Positions 43,194 through 54,074 are shown, counted from the first letter of the stretch. The stretch: DNA of 64,000 nt from Rhodospira trueperi (GCF_900101965.1 NZ_FNAP01000001.1:620001-684000); one strand, 5' to 3'. Numbers and translations: made by a program. The notes: generated by a model from the letters alone, not told the origin.

Positions 43194-46001
43194 ATGCCCG
43201 CCCTCATCACGTCGCGGCTGTCCGACGCGACGGCCCTGCCAAAGATCGACCGCGATCTGCGCTTTCTGATGGATGCCTTCGCCGAGGTCCTGCGCGAGAT
43301 CGGCGAGGACGCCGTCGCCGAGCGCCTGCCTTGGCCGCAACGCGACGACGCCCTGGTGACCGTGGACTTCGACGGGGTCAATGACTGGCCGGACGACCCC
43401 GCCGACCCGCTGGCCGAACGCTGTGTCGAGGCCCGATCCGTCGCCTTTCAGCTTCTGCATCAGGCCGAGGAAAACGCCCTCGCCCAGAGCCGCCGTCAGG
43501 TGGAAACCGAAGGCCCTCTGGATGCCGATTCCGGGTCGTGGGAATCGGTGCTGGTCGGCCTGGAACGCGACGGCTTCTCGCCCGAGGAGATCGCCGACGC
43601 CCTGGGCGCCATCCGCGTCGAGCCGGTGCTGACCGCGCACCCCACCGAGGCCAAGCGCGCCAGCGTGCTGCACCATCACCGCGCCATCTACCGCCTGCTG
43701 GTGGACAGCGAAAACCAGATGTGGACGCCGGGCGAACGCGCCGCGCTGCGTCAGGAAACCAAGGCCGGGCTGGAACGGCTGTGGCGAACCGGCGAGATCC
43801 TGCTGGAGAAGCCCACGGTCGAGGGCGAACTGGGGATCGTGCTGTATTTCCTGGGCGAGATGTTCCCGCAAACGCTGCCCTGGCTCGACCGCCGGCTGGA
43901 GACCGCGTGGACCCGCGTCGGCTTCGACCCAGCCCTGTTGCGCCATCCCACCCACCGACCCTCCGTGACCTTCGGCACCTGGGTGGGCGGCGACCGTGAC
44001 GGCCACCCCCTGGTCACACCCGAGATCACGGCCTGGGCGCTGGAGCAACTGGCGGCCACCGCGCTGTCCAACCTGCGCGAGCGCCTGGGCCGCATGGCGG
44101 CCGGTCTGTCGCTGACCACCTCCCGTCAAGCGGTGCCGCCGGCCCTGACCGCCCGCCTGACCAGACTGGCGGAAGCCCTGGGTCCCACCGCCGAGGAGCC
44201 GCTCGCCCGCAACAGGGGGGAACCGTGGCGGCAAATGATCAATCTGATGATCGAGGCCCTGCCCGATCCGTCCGCGCCGCCCCTGCCGGGGCACTACCGG
44301 CGCCCGCGCGAACTGCTGAACGACCTTGAACTGATCGCCGATACCCTGTCGGCCCTGGGCGCACGACGCCTCGCCGACCGCGATGTCGGCCCGGTGCATG
44401 CCATGGTCCGCGCCTTCGGGTTCCATCTGGCGACCCTGGATATCCGCCAGAACAGCGCCTTTCACGACCGCGCCGTGGCCCAGCTTCTGGTCGCCGCCGG
44501 CATCGACGGCGCCGACTTCCCGACCTGGGACGAGGACCGGCGGCTCGACCTGCTCAACCGGGAACTGGCCAGCCCGCGCCCCTTCATGCACAACGGCACC
44601 CGCGCCGGCCCGGAAGCCGCCAGCGTGCTGGGATGCCTGCGCGTGCTGGCCCGGCGCATCGAGCAGCGCGGACCGGACGGCCTGGGCGCGCTGATCGTCA
44701 GCATGACACGCGGTCTGTCGGACCTGCTGGTGGTCTACCTGCTGGCCCGCGAGGCCGGGCTGTTGTCCTACCGCGACGGAATGGCGGTCTGCCCGCTGCC
44801 GGTGGTGCCACTGTTCGAGACCATCGAGGACCTTGAGCACAGCCCCGGCATCCTCGACGCCTTCCTCGCCCACCCCGTGGCCCGCGCCAGCCTGGAGGCG
44901 CGGCGCCGCGACGACGGCGAGGACCGGCCCCGCCAACAGGTCATGGTCGGCTACAGCGACAGCGGCAAGGATGGCGGTCTCGTGGCCAGCCAGTGGGGAC
45001 TGCACCGCGCCCAGGCGGCGATGGTCGCGGTCGCGCGCCGCCACGGCGTACGGCTGCGCATCTTCCACGGCCGGGGCGGCACCATCAGCCGGGGCTCCGG
45101 CCCCACCCACCGCTTCGTCCGCGCCCAACCGCCGGGCGCCATCGACGGCGAGTTCCGCCTGACCGAACAGGGCGAGACCATCTCGCAGAAATACGCCAAC
45201 ATCGTCACCGCCGCCTACAACCTGGAACTCCTCACCGCAGGTTCACTGAATGCCACCGTACGCGGACGCCGGGGCGACGGGGCCGAACCGGATCTGGCAC
45301 CGATTATGGACCGGCTGGCGGCCGCCAGCCGGGCGCGCTACCGGACGCTTCTGGAAACCGACGGGTTCATGACCTTCTACGGGCAGGCCACGCCCATCGA
45401 CGTCATCGAATCCAGTCGCATCGGCTCCCGCCCCGTGCGTCGCACCGGCCAGCGCACCCTGGAGGACCTGCGGGCCATCCCCTGGGTGTTCGCCTGGAGC
45501 CAGTCGCGGTTCCTGGTGTCGGCGTGGTTCGGCGTCGGCACCGCCCTGGAGACCCTGCGCCGCGACGATCCGGACGGGTTCGAGCGGTTGGCCGAACGCA
45601 AGCGGGCCGCCGACTGGCCGCCGCTGCACTACCTGATCAGCAACGCCGCCACCGGTTGGGCCACGGCTGATCCGAACATCATGACTCGCTACGCGGCACT
45701 GGTCGAGGACACAGCCGTGCGCGAACGTCTGCTCGGCCTGATCCTGGAGGAATTCGAGCGCACGCGGGTGGCGCTGGAGGCCATCTACCAGGGGCCGCTG
45801 TCGGAGACGCGCCCGCGCGTGGACCGCGTGCTCAGCCTGCGCGCGCCCGCGCTGGCACCGATCCATGACCGGCAGGTGCAACTGCTGGCAGAATGGCGGC
45901 GGCTGAGAACCGAAGGCCGCGAGCATTCAGCGGATCGCTGGCTGCCGTCACTGTTGCAGACGGTCAACGCCATCGCCGCCGGGCTGGGCGCCACGGGGTA
46001 G
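43194..46001 (+). CDS. ppc: Phosphoenolpyruvate carboxylase
   Basis: A 935-aa enzyme that carboxylates PEP to oxaloacetate, refilling the TCA cycle. Catalytic His149 lies in VLTAHPTEAKR, the second signature is VMVGYSDSGKDGG and the third FHGRGGTISRGSGP. Length is normal for bacterial PPC. The C-terminus ends GLGATG where the family usually has a related ...NTG. The ATG follows GGGGA. The convergent DUF817 gene begins its stop only 23 nt beyond, with no obvious terminator. Confidence 0.96.
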   Translation: MPALITSRLSDATALPKIDRDLRFLMDAFAEVLREIGEDAVAERLPWPQRDDALVTVDFDGVNDWPDDPADPLAERCVEARSVAFQLLHQAEENALAQSRRQVETEGPLDADSGSWESVLVGLERDGFSPEEIADALGAIRVEPVLTAHPTEAKRASVLHHHRAIYRLLVDSENQMWTPGERAALRQETKAGLERLWRTGEILLEKPTVEGELGIVLYFLGEMFPQTLPWLDRRLETAWTRVGFDPALLRHPTHRPSVTFGTWVGGDRDGHPLVTPEITAWALEQLAATALSNLRERLGRMAAGLSLTTSRQAVPPALTARLTRLAEALGPTAEEPLARNRGEPWRQMINLMIEALPDPSAPPLPGHYRRPRELLNDLELIADTLSALGARRLADRDVGPVHAMVRAFGFHLATLDIRQNSAFHDRAVAQLLVAAGIDGADFPTWDEDRRLDLLNRELASPRPFMHNGTRAGPEAASVLGCLRVLARRIEQRGPDGLGALIVSMTRGLSDLLVVYLLAREAGLLSYRDGMAVCPLPVVPLFETIEDLEHSPGILDAFLAHPVARASLEARRRDDGEDRPRQQVMVGYSDSGKDGGLVASQWGLHRAQAAMVAVARRHGVRLRIFHGRGGTISRGSGPTHRFVRAQPPGAIDGEFRLTEQGETISQKYANIVTAAYNLELLTAGSLNATVRGRRGDGAEPDLAPIMDRLAAASRARYRTLLETDGFMTFYGQATPIDVIESSRIGSRPVRRTGQRTLEDLRAIPWVFAWSQSRFLVSAWFGVGTALETLRRDDPDGFERLAERKRAADWPPLHYLISNAATGWATADPNIMTRYAALVEDTAVRERLLGLILEEFERTRVALEAIYQGPLSETRPRVDRVLSLRAPALAPIHDRQVQLLAEWRRLRTEGREHSADRWLPSLLQTVNAIAAGLGATG

Positions 46002-46024
46002 AGGCGCGTCCTGTTTCTGCCGCC

Positions 46025-46921
46025 CTAAGAATCGCCAATCTGCCCCGGACCGCGCACGGGATTGATGAGACTGACGAGCACGAAACTCAGCATCATCAGA
46101 AGATACCAGGAGCCGAGCTTGGCGATGGAGACCATTCGCCAGCCGTCCTCCTGATCAGGATAGACCCAGGCCCGCGCGTAGGTGCCGATGTTCTCGGCGA
46201 ACCAGATGAAGACCGCGACGAGAAGAAAGCCGAGCAGCAGCGGCATCGATCGATGAACACGGTCGATCCGGAACAGGACGGAGGTGCGCCAGAAGAGCAC
46301 CCCGGCCATCCCGAACAACAGGACCCGCATGTCCGGCAGATAGTGGTGGCCGAAAAAGTTCGCGTAGATCGCGCCCGCCAGCGCCATGGTCAGGGCTTGC
46401 GGCGGGTAGGCCGCGAACCGAAAATCAAAGAGGCGCCACACGCGGGCGATGTAGGAGCCGACGGCGGCATACATGAACCCCGAAAAAAGCGGAACCCCGC
46501 CCAAGCGCAGGATCGACGGTTCCGGGTAGATCCAGGATCCCATGTGGGTCTTGAAGACCTCCATCACGGTCCCGACGATATGATAGACGAGGATGATTTT
46601 CGCCTCGGCGACGGATTCGAGACGGAACACCAGCATGGCCGCCTGAATCGCCACCGCATACAGCACGAGGAAATCGTAGCGCGCCAACGCCGACTCCTCT
46701 GGGTAAAAGAGGTGCGATCCAATCAGGCCTGCGCACATCAGCCCGCCGAAAAGACAGGCCCAGCCCTGCTTGACTCCGAAGACCACGAACTCGTAGGTCG
46801 CCCGTCCGATGCGACCATGGCGATCGGCGAACCGCGCCCCCCGCGCGCGTAGACCATGCAGCCACCGTTCCGGCGTCAGGCGCCTGCCGTCCAGGGGCTT
46901 GGGAGTCGAGGGGTCCGCCAT
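46025..46921 (-). CDS. DUF817 family membrane protein
   Basis: A 298-aa protein with about seven or eight hydrophobic segments. It contains FGVKQGWACLFGGLMCAGLIGSH, AKIILVYHIVGTVMEVFKTHMGSW and IWFAENIGTYARAWVYP, the conserved blocks of DUF817. No biochemical role is established for the family. The ATG at 46921 (MADPSTPK) is chosen because conservation starts soon after; the frame is open further upstream. The 214 nt to the next, divergent gene hold no other feature I can support. Confidence 0.85.
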   Translation of the reverse strand: MADPSTPKPLDGRRLTPERWLHGLRARGARFADRHGRIGRATYEFVVFGVKQGWACLFGGLMCAGLIGSHLFYPEESALARYDFLVLYAVAIQAAMLVFRLESVAEAKIILVYHIVGTVMEVFKTHMGSWIYPEPSILRLGGVPLFSGFMYAAVGSYIARVWRLFDFRFAAYPPQALTMALAGAIYANFFGHHYLPDMRVLLFGMAGVLFWRTSVLFRIDRVHRSMPLLLGFLLVAVFIWFAENIGTYARAWVYPDQEDGWRMVSIAKLGSWYLLMMLSFVLVSLINPVRGPGQIGDS

Positions 46922-47135
46922 GTCACTGCGTCGTTGTGTCGCACCAATGTGGGGAAAGGCGAGTGCGATCCCATCCGTAGTGCGGCTTTGTGACCGTCCG
47001 GGGGCGGTCTGCGGCGGGGACATCGCTCGACCTCGACCGGGAATCAAACTCCAGAGCCTTGTTGTTAAACACGCGCCGTGCCATCATGGAGTGTAGCAGG
47101 TTGTCTCGCGACCAATCATGGTGTGGGGGCGCACA

Positions 47136-47837
47136 ATGCCCGACAAATCGCTTTCGGACATCGATTTCACGGATTTCCTCCAGGCCATGCTGAACCCGGC
47201 CTTCGGCTCCATCACCAAGAAGGAGATGGAGATCCGCATCTTCGCCTGCTTATACAAGCAGGGGTATTTCGGGCGCCTGCCCTCGAATTTCGCCATCGCC
47301 AGCACCCTGAACATCCCGGACGCCACGGTCGAGCGGCTGATCTATGAAATGGATCTCCGCGACATCACCGAAGACGCCCAGGCGTGGGCGCATGGCGTCA
47401 TGCAGGAGTCCCTGCGGGTCATTGCCCTGCAACTGGACGCCCGCACCAGTACCGTGAAGATGAACATCCCGCGTAAAGCCCTGCGGGAACTGATCTTCGA
47501 TATCGCCCAGCGCGAGGCCGAGGTGGCCGACCAGTCGCACCGCGCCTCGATCGTCACCCTGAACCTGGACGGCTTCGCCAAGGTTATGGAAACCCTGTTG
47601 AGCCGAGACGAAATCGCAAAGCTTCACGAGACCATGCGCCGCGTCGACGAGGTCGTGCCCGGCCCGGACACCAGCCTGCGCGGCCTTACGAAAACGTTTC
47701 TTCACGCCCTGGCCGAGGATGCCGGCGGCCGTGTGCTCGACCTGCCGAAGCTGTTCCTGCCCGGCGGCATGGCGGACCTAGCCAAGGATTCCGTTGAGGA
47801 TGCGGTGGGGATTCTGAAGCGTGTGTTCGCAAGATAG
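47136..47837 (+). CDS. Conserved hypothetical protein, possibly with winged-helix segment
   Basis: A 233-aa soluble protein I cannot place in a family. Residues about 20-80 (FGSITKKEMEIRIFACLYKQGYF, NFAIASTLNIPDATVERLIYEMDLRDI) read like a winged-helix or marR-like fold, where ASTLNIPDATVERLI would be the recognition turn. The C-terminal half is helical with conserved-looking LLSRDEIAKLHETMRRVDEVVPG and LPKLFLPGGMADLAKDSVEDAVG. No signal peptide or membrane helix is present. An ATG 18 nt upstream is an alternative start; neither has a strong ribosome site. A terminator follows directly. Confidence 0.65.
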   Translation: MPDKSLSDIDFTDFLQAMLNPAFGSITKKEMEIRIFACLYKQGYFGRLPSNFAIASTLNIPDATVERLIYEMDLRDITEDAQAWAHGVMQESLRVIALQLDARTSTVKMNIPRKALRELIFDIAQREAEVADQSHRASIVTLNLDGFAKVMETLLSRDEIAKLHETMRRVDEVVPGPDTSLRGLTKTFLHALAEDAGGRVLDLPKLFLPGGMADLAKDSVEDAVGILKRVFAR

Positions 47838-47860
47838 TGGCAACCGGTTTCTCCGATCCG

Positions 47861-47897
47861 AAAAAAGGCCGCGCCCTTTCGGACGCGGCCCCTTTTT
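47861..47897. terminator. Bidirectional rho-independent terminator
   Basis: GGCCGCG (47867-47873) pairs with CGCGGCC (47884-47890); six A residues precede the stem and five T residues follow the right arm, so the hairpin works on either strand. It separates the plus-strand hypothetical gene from groEL on the minus strand. About 130 nt lie between it and the groEL stop. Confidence 0.85.
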
Positions 47898-47980
47898 CGT
47901 CGGATCACGGTTGGCTGATGCGGATGGTGCTGAGCGCGCCGCGTGGGTTTGGACACACCCGACGCGCTCAAGCCATTCTT

Positions 47981-48029
47981 CTTCAAGCAAATCGTCGTCG
48001 CGATCCGTTCCGGATCGCTCGGGATTTGC
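47981..48029 (-). repeat. Repeat copy 2, directly after the groEL stop codon
   Basis: On the minus strand it begins one base after the groEL stop with GCAAATCCCGAGCGATCC and holds the hairpin GATCCG-GAA-CGGATC. The first 28 nt match copy 1 (13116-13165) except for one base. It occupies the groEL 3' untranslated region, upstream of the terminator. Confidence 0.65.
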
Positions 48030-48030
48030 T

Positions 48031-49695
<1,665 letters not shown>

Positions 49696-49750
49696 CTATC
49701 CTCTTGATCCGGAATGTCGGGGAAGGTCGGTCGAGGGAGTGGGCGCCGGC

Positions 49751-50038
49751 TTATTCCACCACGCCCATGATGTCGGCTTCCTTCATGATCAACAGCTCCT
49801 CGCCGTCGATCTTCACCTCGGTGCCGGACCACTTGCCGAACAGCACGCGATCACCCACCTTGACGTCCAGCGGGGTCACCTTGCCGTCCTCGCCGCGCGC
49901 ACCCGCGCCGACGGCCAGAATCTCGCCCTGCATGGGCTTTTCCTTCGCGGTGTCCGGGATGATGATCCCGCCAGCGGTCTTTTCCTCGGACTCGACACGC
50001 TTCACCAGCACGCGGTCGTGCAGCGGACGCAGCTTCAT
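49751..50038 (-). CDS. groES: Co-chaperonin GroES
   Basis: A 95-aa protein with the GroES signature [23 protein letters not shown], the mobile loop ([18 protein letters not shown]) that docks on GroEL, and the roof motif [22 protein letters not shown]. The ATG at 50038 is the conserved start, although the frame is open upstream. First gene of the groESL operon. It is preceded by a CIRCE element in the leader. Confidence 0.98.
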   Translation of the reverse strand: MKLRPLHDRVLVKRVESEEKTAGGIIIPDTAKEKPMQGEILAVGAGARGEDGKVTPLDVKVGDRVLFGKWSGTEVKIDGEELLIMKEADIMGVVE

Positions 50039-50160
50039 TGATTTCCTCCGTCGATCGACATCGTTTCGGTCGTGACTGTTAGGTCGGTGGTGGGAATTCA
50101 CGGAAGGCCGCCCTTGCGAGGCGGCCAACCTATTGATTTCGGCCGGGCTTCACGAGGCTG

Positions 50161-50187
50161 TTAGCACTCTGTCCCGGCGAGTGCCAA
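50161..50187. promoter_or_regulatory. CIRCE operator (HrcA binding site)
   Basis: TTAGCACTC (50161-50169), a 9-nt spacer, then GAGTGCCAA (50179-50187). This is the CIRCE consensus with one mismatch in the right arm (CAA for TAA). It lies between the groES promoter and start, so HrcA would repress groESL until heat or other unfolding stress titrates GroEL. Confidence 0.95.
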
Positions 50188-50188
50188 C

Positions 50189-50217
50189 GAGATAGGACGC
50201 AGGCGCAAGGCTGTCAA
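50189..50217 (-). promoter_or_regulatory. groESL promoter
   Basis: Minus strand: TTGACA (50212-50217), 17-nt spacer, TATCTC (50189-50194). The -10 abuts the CIRCE element, the usual arrangement. The form is a housekeeping sigma promoter; no RpoH-type CTTGAAA/CCCCAT pair was recognised. Confidence 0.7.
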
Positions 50218-50385
50218 GCGGTCGTGCGCACCGCCGCGCGGAAAAGCCGGGAAAGCTCAGATTTCAGCCGGGCGGCACGGAAACGTCCCGGATCCGTAAA
50301 CACCACGAACGGGTCCGCAATCCTGTTGACGGGCCTCTTCCCGCCGTGAATGATCGCCAGCAAGGACAACGCGGACCGCCCAGAC

Positions 50386-51261
50386 ATGACCGTGCATATC
50401 ATCGAATGCCCCTATGACTCGGGCCGGCGCGACTGGCGCATGGGGCGGGGTGTGCCGCGCCTGACCGAGGCGGTGGTGCTTCCCACCTTGGCAGACGCGG
50501 GTTTGACGGCGCGCCGCGTCACCCTCCGCCTCGAAAACGACGAAACCGCCGAGATTGCGGCCACCTTCGAATTGCAGCGGCGGACCGCCGCGTCGATCCG
50601 CCAGGCACGCCGTGACGGGGCTTGGCCCTTCATCGTCTCCGGCAACTGCAACGTCGCCGCCGTCGGCGCCGTTGCCGGGCTGGATGGAGACGACATCGGT
50701 GTCCTCTGGCTAGACGCGCACGGCGACTGCGAAACCCCCGAGACCACCGAGAGTGCCTTTCTTGACGGCATGGGACTGGCCATGCTGACCGGCCAGTGCT
50801 GGCGCCGACCCCTGTCGATGCTGCCCGGGCTCCGGCCGGTGCCCGGACCCCGGGTCATCCTTGCCGGCGCACGACAACTCAGCGATCCAGAACGGGACCT
50901 CATCGACCGCACGGGCATCACCCATGTGCCGGTCAACGCGCTTGCCTCAGGCGCCGCCACAAGCCTATTGGCCGCAAGCCTCGACCGCTGGCGCGACGCG
51001 GGTGTGCGGCGGGTTTACATCCACGTGGACGTGGACGTTCTCGACCCAGCCGTCGCGCCCGCCAATCCTTTCAACGAGCCGGACGGTCTTGGCGTGGAAC
51101 AGGTCCGCGACATCATCGAGACACTCGCCCACCAGTTCGAGATCGCCACCGCCGCGCTAACGGCCTATGATCCGGCTTGCGATCCCGAGGGGAAGATGCC
51201 GTTCGCAGCGGCCCCCATCGCCGAGCGTTTGATCCACGCGGGGATCGGACGCCATCGGTGA
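50386..51261 (+). CDS. Arginase/agmatinase-family protein with altered metal motif
   Basis: A 291-aa protein with the ureohydrolase fold. The second and third manganese motifs are intact: LDAHGDCETPE (Asp110, His112, Asp114) and HVDVDVLDP (Asp215, Asp217, Asp220). The first motif, normally GGDHS, reads SGNCN (85-89), so the histidine that binds one manganese is replaced by cysteine. A subgroup of uncharacterised arginase-like proteins has this change; activity and substrate are unknown. The ATG at 50386 is not preceded by a strong ribosome site. Its 3' end overlaps the convergent GNAT gene by 97 nt. Confidence 0.83.
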   Translation: MTVHIIECPYDSGRRDWRMGRGVPRLTEAVVLPTLADAGLTARRVTLRLENDETAEIAATFELQRRTAASIRQARRDGAWPFIVSGNCNVAAVGAVAGLDGDDIGVLWLDAHGDCETPETTESAFLDGMGLAMLTGQCWRRPLSMLPGLRPVPGPRVILAGARQLSDPERDLIDRTGITHVPVNALASGAATSLLAASLDRWRDAGVRRVYIHVDVDVLDPAVAPANPFNEPDGLGVEQVRDIIETLAHQFEIATAALTAYDPACDPEGKMPFAAAPIAERLIHAGIGRHR

Positions 51262-51797
51262 TACGCCCGGCTGGCCCCGGGCCAGGTGCGACTCACCAGC
51301 GCCATGGCGCACCGGCGTTCTCTTGGAAAGCCGGCCTCGGCCTCGTGGTTCAGGATGCCACGGAGCCGCTCATCAAGTTCATGCTCATCAAGGATTCGAA
51401 AACCCCGGCGCCTATAAAACGGCGCGTTCCACGGCACGTCCCGAAACGTTGTCAACGTCAGCGCGCGCATGTTTCGGGACATCGAGAACCGCTTCGCTTC
51501 CTCAATGAGCGCAACGCCAAGTCCTCGGCCTTGCAGGTCGTGAAGCACCGCCATTTGAAGGATATGGAAAACGTCGCCCACCCCGTGGCCATTCAGGAAC
51601 CCGGTGGGTCTGTCGTCTTCATCCACGCACACCCACGCTTTTCCCCTCGCGATCAGGTCGAGGTGGCAAGCCTCCGATTGCACGTCGTCGTCGGCAACCC
51701 ACGCCAAATCCGGCAGGCTCCGGAACACCGCGCCCGATGAGCGCTCGATGGCCGGAAGACACGGGGCATCGTCCGGGGTCGCGGGTCTGATCCTCAT
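51165..51797 (-). CDS. GNAT family N-acetyltransferase
   Basis: A 210-aa acetyltransferase. MRIRPATPDDAPCLPAIE opens the fold, VFHILQMAVLHDLQGRGLGVALIEEA contains the acetyl-CoA pyrophosphate loop (QGRGLG) and NAPFYRRRGFR is motif B. The substrate is unknown. The ATG overlaps the lpxK stop by 4 nt, so it is the last gene of the lipid A operon. The C-terminal 40 residues read antisense to the end of the arginase-family gene. An overlap that long between two real genes is unusual, so the tail may be a recent extension. Confidence 0.82.
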   Translation of the reverse strand: MRIRPATPDDAPCLPAIERSSGAVFRSLPDLAWVADDDVQSEACHLDLIARGKAWVCVDEDDRPTGFLNGHGVGDVFHILQMAVLHDLQGRGLGVALIEEAKRFSMSRNMRALTLTTFRDVPWNAPFYRRRGFRILDEHELDERLRGILNHEAEAGFPRERRCAMALVSRTWPGASRAYHRWRPIPAWIKRSAMGAAANGIFPSGSQAGS

Positions 51798-52798
51798 GGC
51801 GTGGTGCAGCCCCGCCGAAGCGCCCACCCGATTTGATCCTCCAGCGCCGCCACATCCTCCCAGACCAATGTCACGTCGGCGACGTCCACCTGCTGGCGCT
51901 GGTCGTCGGGCAGGCGCGCGGCGTCCTTGGCCGTGGTCAGCGGCACCGCGCCAAGGCCGAAGGCCTCGTCCAGGATCGGCTGGATGTCCGTGGGTTGATA
52001 GGGATGGTGATCGGCGAAGGGATGGGTCGCCACCACGTCGCACCCGGCGTTGCGCAGCATGGCGAAGAACTTGCCCGGATCGCCGATGCCGGCGAAGGCG
52101 ACCACGCGCTGTCCCACCAGCGCCTCGACGCGCGGGCCGGGGATGATGCGCGCCCCCAGGATGGGCAGGTGTGACGGCACCACCCGACCCACGCCGGCCG
52201 TATCGCGCCCCATGAGGACCACCGCGTCGGCGCGGCTCAGCCCGATCGGTACCGGCTCGCGCAGGGGGCCGGCGGGAATCAGGCGGCCGTTGCCGAAGCC
52301 CCGGCCGCCGTCCACAACCACCAGGGACACATCCTTCTCAAGCGCCGGGTTCTGGAACCCGTCATCCATGACGATGACCTTCGCCCCGTGAGCCACCGCC
52401 GCGCGCCCGCCCTCGGCGCGATCCCGGGCGATCCACACCGGCAGCCCCTCGCGGGCCAGCATCAGGGGTTCGTCGCCCACCGTCGCGGCGTCATGCCGGG
52501 CGGGATCGACCCGCAGCGGCCCCCGCGCCGTGCCGCCATGCCCGCGCGACAGCACGGCGGCATCAAGGCCGTGCTCCCGCCGCAGTCGATGGGCGAGATC
52601 GGCGACCACCGGTGTCTTGCCGGCCCCCCCGGCCACCAGATTGCCGACGCAGATCACCGGCACGGGCAGCCGCAGGGGCGTCCCGCGCCGCAACCGGCGC
52701 GCCGTGGCCCAGCCGTAGAGCAGGCCGACCGGCTCCAGAAAGCGGCCGGCCGGCCCATCGCGCATCCAGAACTCAGGCGCGCGCATCAGCCGCCTCAC
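51794..52798 (-). CDS. lpxK: Tetraacyldisaccharide 4'-kinase
   Basis: A 334-aa membrane-associated P-loop kinase that makes lipid IVA. The Walker A-type motif is NLVAGGAGKTPV (about 53-64), with ILSRGHGG-like VLSRGHGGTARG and VVDGGRGFGNGRLIPAGPLREP as other family blocks; MDDGFQNP carries a catalytic acid. The start overlaps the end of waaA by 26 nt. Together with waaA it forms the usual lipid A/Kdo pair. Confidence 0.95.
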   Translation of the reverse strand: MRRLMRAPEFWMRDGPAGRFLEPVGLLYGWATARRLRRGTPLRLPVPVICVGNLVAGGAGKTPVVADLAHRLRREHGLDAAVLSRGHGGTARGPLRVDPARHDAATVGDEPLMLAREGLPVWIARDRAEGGRAAVAHGAKVIVMDDGFQNPALEKDVSLVVVDGGRGFGNGRLIPAGPLREPVPIGLSRADAVVLMGRDTAGVGRVVPSHLPILGARIIPGPRVEALVGQRVVAFAGIGDPGKFFAMLRNAGCDVVATHPFADHHPYQPTDIQPILDEAFGLGAVPLTTAKDAARLPDDQRQQVDVADVTLVWEDVAALEDQIGWALRRGCTTP

Positions 52799-54074
52799 TC
52801 ACCACCGGATCAAGCAACGGCGCCAGCGCCACCATGACCCGGTCGAGCACATCCGCCTCGCCCCGCGCAAAGGCCTCGCCGCGTGCCGCGACAGCCGCGC
52901 GGGTCGCCTCGTCCCGCAACAGCGTCTCCAGCGCCCGAACAAGCCCCGCCTCGTCGTCCACCCGCCACGCGGCATCCGCCGCCAGCATGCGGGCACTGAT
53001 GTCGCGGAAGTTTTCCATGCGCGGCCCGAACAGCACGGCCGCCCCCAACCGGGCCGGCTCCAGCGGATTCTGACCGCCGCCCTCGCCTAGCAGGCTCTTG
53101 CCCATCAGCACCACCGGCGCCAGACGGGCGAACAGCCCGACCTCGCCCATGGTATCGGCCAGATACACGTCCGTCTCCGGACCCGGCACCATCCCGGCCG
53201 ACCGTTGCGCCACCGTCACGCCCTCGGCCTGCATGGCCTCGCGCACCGCCGCCCCGCGAACCGCGTGGCGCGGCATGACAATCGTGAGCAGCCCCGGCAG
53301 AGCCGCCTTGACCGCCCGGTGCACCCGCGCGGCCAGCGCCTCTTCCCCGACGTGGGTCGACAGAGCCAGCCAGCACGGCCGCCCGGACAGCGGGCCACGC
53401 AGGCGGGACAGTTCGGTCGCATCGGCGGGCGCCGGCGGTCCCGCGAACTTCAGATTGCCGACGCAAGCCACCGGATCGGCGCCCAGGTCGCGCAGCCGGC
53501 CGGCGTCCGACTCGCTCTGCGCCAGACACAGCCGGAACAACCCCAACAGATGACGCATCGGCGCGCGTCCGTAGCGCCCCCAGGCCAAGAACGACGAATC
53601 GGAGACCCGCCCGTTGACCAACGCCATGGGCACACCTCGGCGCGCTGTCTCCCGCAGCAGGTTGGGCCAGAACTCGCTTTCGACCAGCAACAGAACATCG
53701 GGGCGCCAGTGGTCGAGGAACCCCCGCACATACGGCAGACGATCCACCGGCACGTATTGATGGATCGCGCCCGACGGCAACCGATCGACCATCAGCCCGG
53801 CCGACGTCACCGTGCCCGTGGTACACAGCACGGACACGCCCGGCCGATCCGACAGCAGACGCTCGATCAGAGGCAACGACGACAGCGCCTCGCCCACGCT
53901 GGCGCCATGGATCCAGACCAGCGGTCCTTTCGGACGCGGCAGCACCGCTCGACCGAGACGCTCACCGAACCGGAGGGGATCCTCTTTGCCGCGCGCGCGC
54001 CGCCGCCACAGCAACAGCCGAACGGCAGGCGCGGACACATCGGTCAATCCCCGATACAGGGTCAGCAGAAGCAT
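52773..54074 (-). CDS. waaA: 3-deoxy-D-manno-octulosonic-acid transferase WaaA
   Basis: A GT-B enzyme (433 aa from this start) adding Kdo to lipid IVA. The N-terminal anchor MLLLTLYRGLTD is typical. GPLVWIHGASVGEALSSLPLIERL and LLVESEFWPNLLRE belong to the N-domain; LADTMGEVGLFARLAPVVLMGKSL and GGGQNPLEPARLG to the donor-binding domain. A longer form starting at TTG 54143 would overlap the upstream stop by 4 nt and is also possible; I prefer the ATG because the family usually starts there. Confidence 0.92.
   Translation of the reverse strand: MLLLTLYRGLTDVSAPAVRLLLWRRRARGKEDPLRFGERLGRAVLPRPKGPLVWIHGASVGEALSSLPLIERLLSDRPGVSVLCTTGTVTSAGLMVDRLPSGAIHQYVPVDRLPYVRGFLDHWRPDVLLLVESEFWPNLLRETARRGVPMALVNGRVSDSSFLAWGRYGRAPMRHLLGLFRLCLAQSESDAGRLRDLGADPVACVGNLKFAGPPAPADATELSRLRGPLSGRPCWLALSTHVGEEALAARVHRAVKAALPGLLTIVMPRHAVRGAAVREAMQAEGVTVAQRSAGMVPGPETDVYLADTMGEVGLFARLAPVVLMGKSLLGEGGGQNPLEPARLGAAVLFGPRMENFRDISARMLAADAAWRVDDEAGLVRALETLLRDEATRAAVAARGEAFARGEADVLDRVMVALAPLLDPVVSEAADARA

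Noticed and set aside
43149..45128. 659-codon minus-strand frame opposite ppc
   Set aside because: Composition is typical of an antisense shadow (Gln/Gly/His/Asp-rich) and it covers a well-supported ppc gene.
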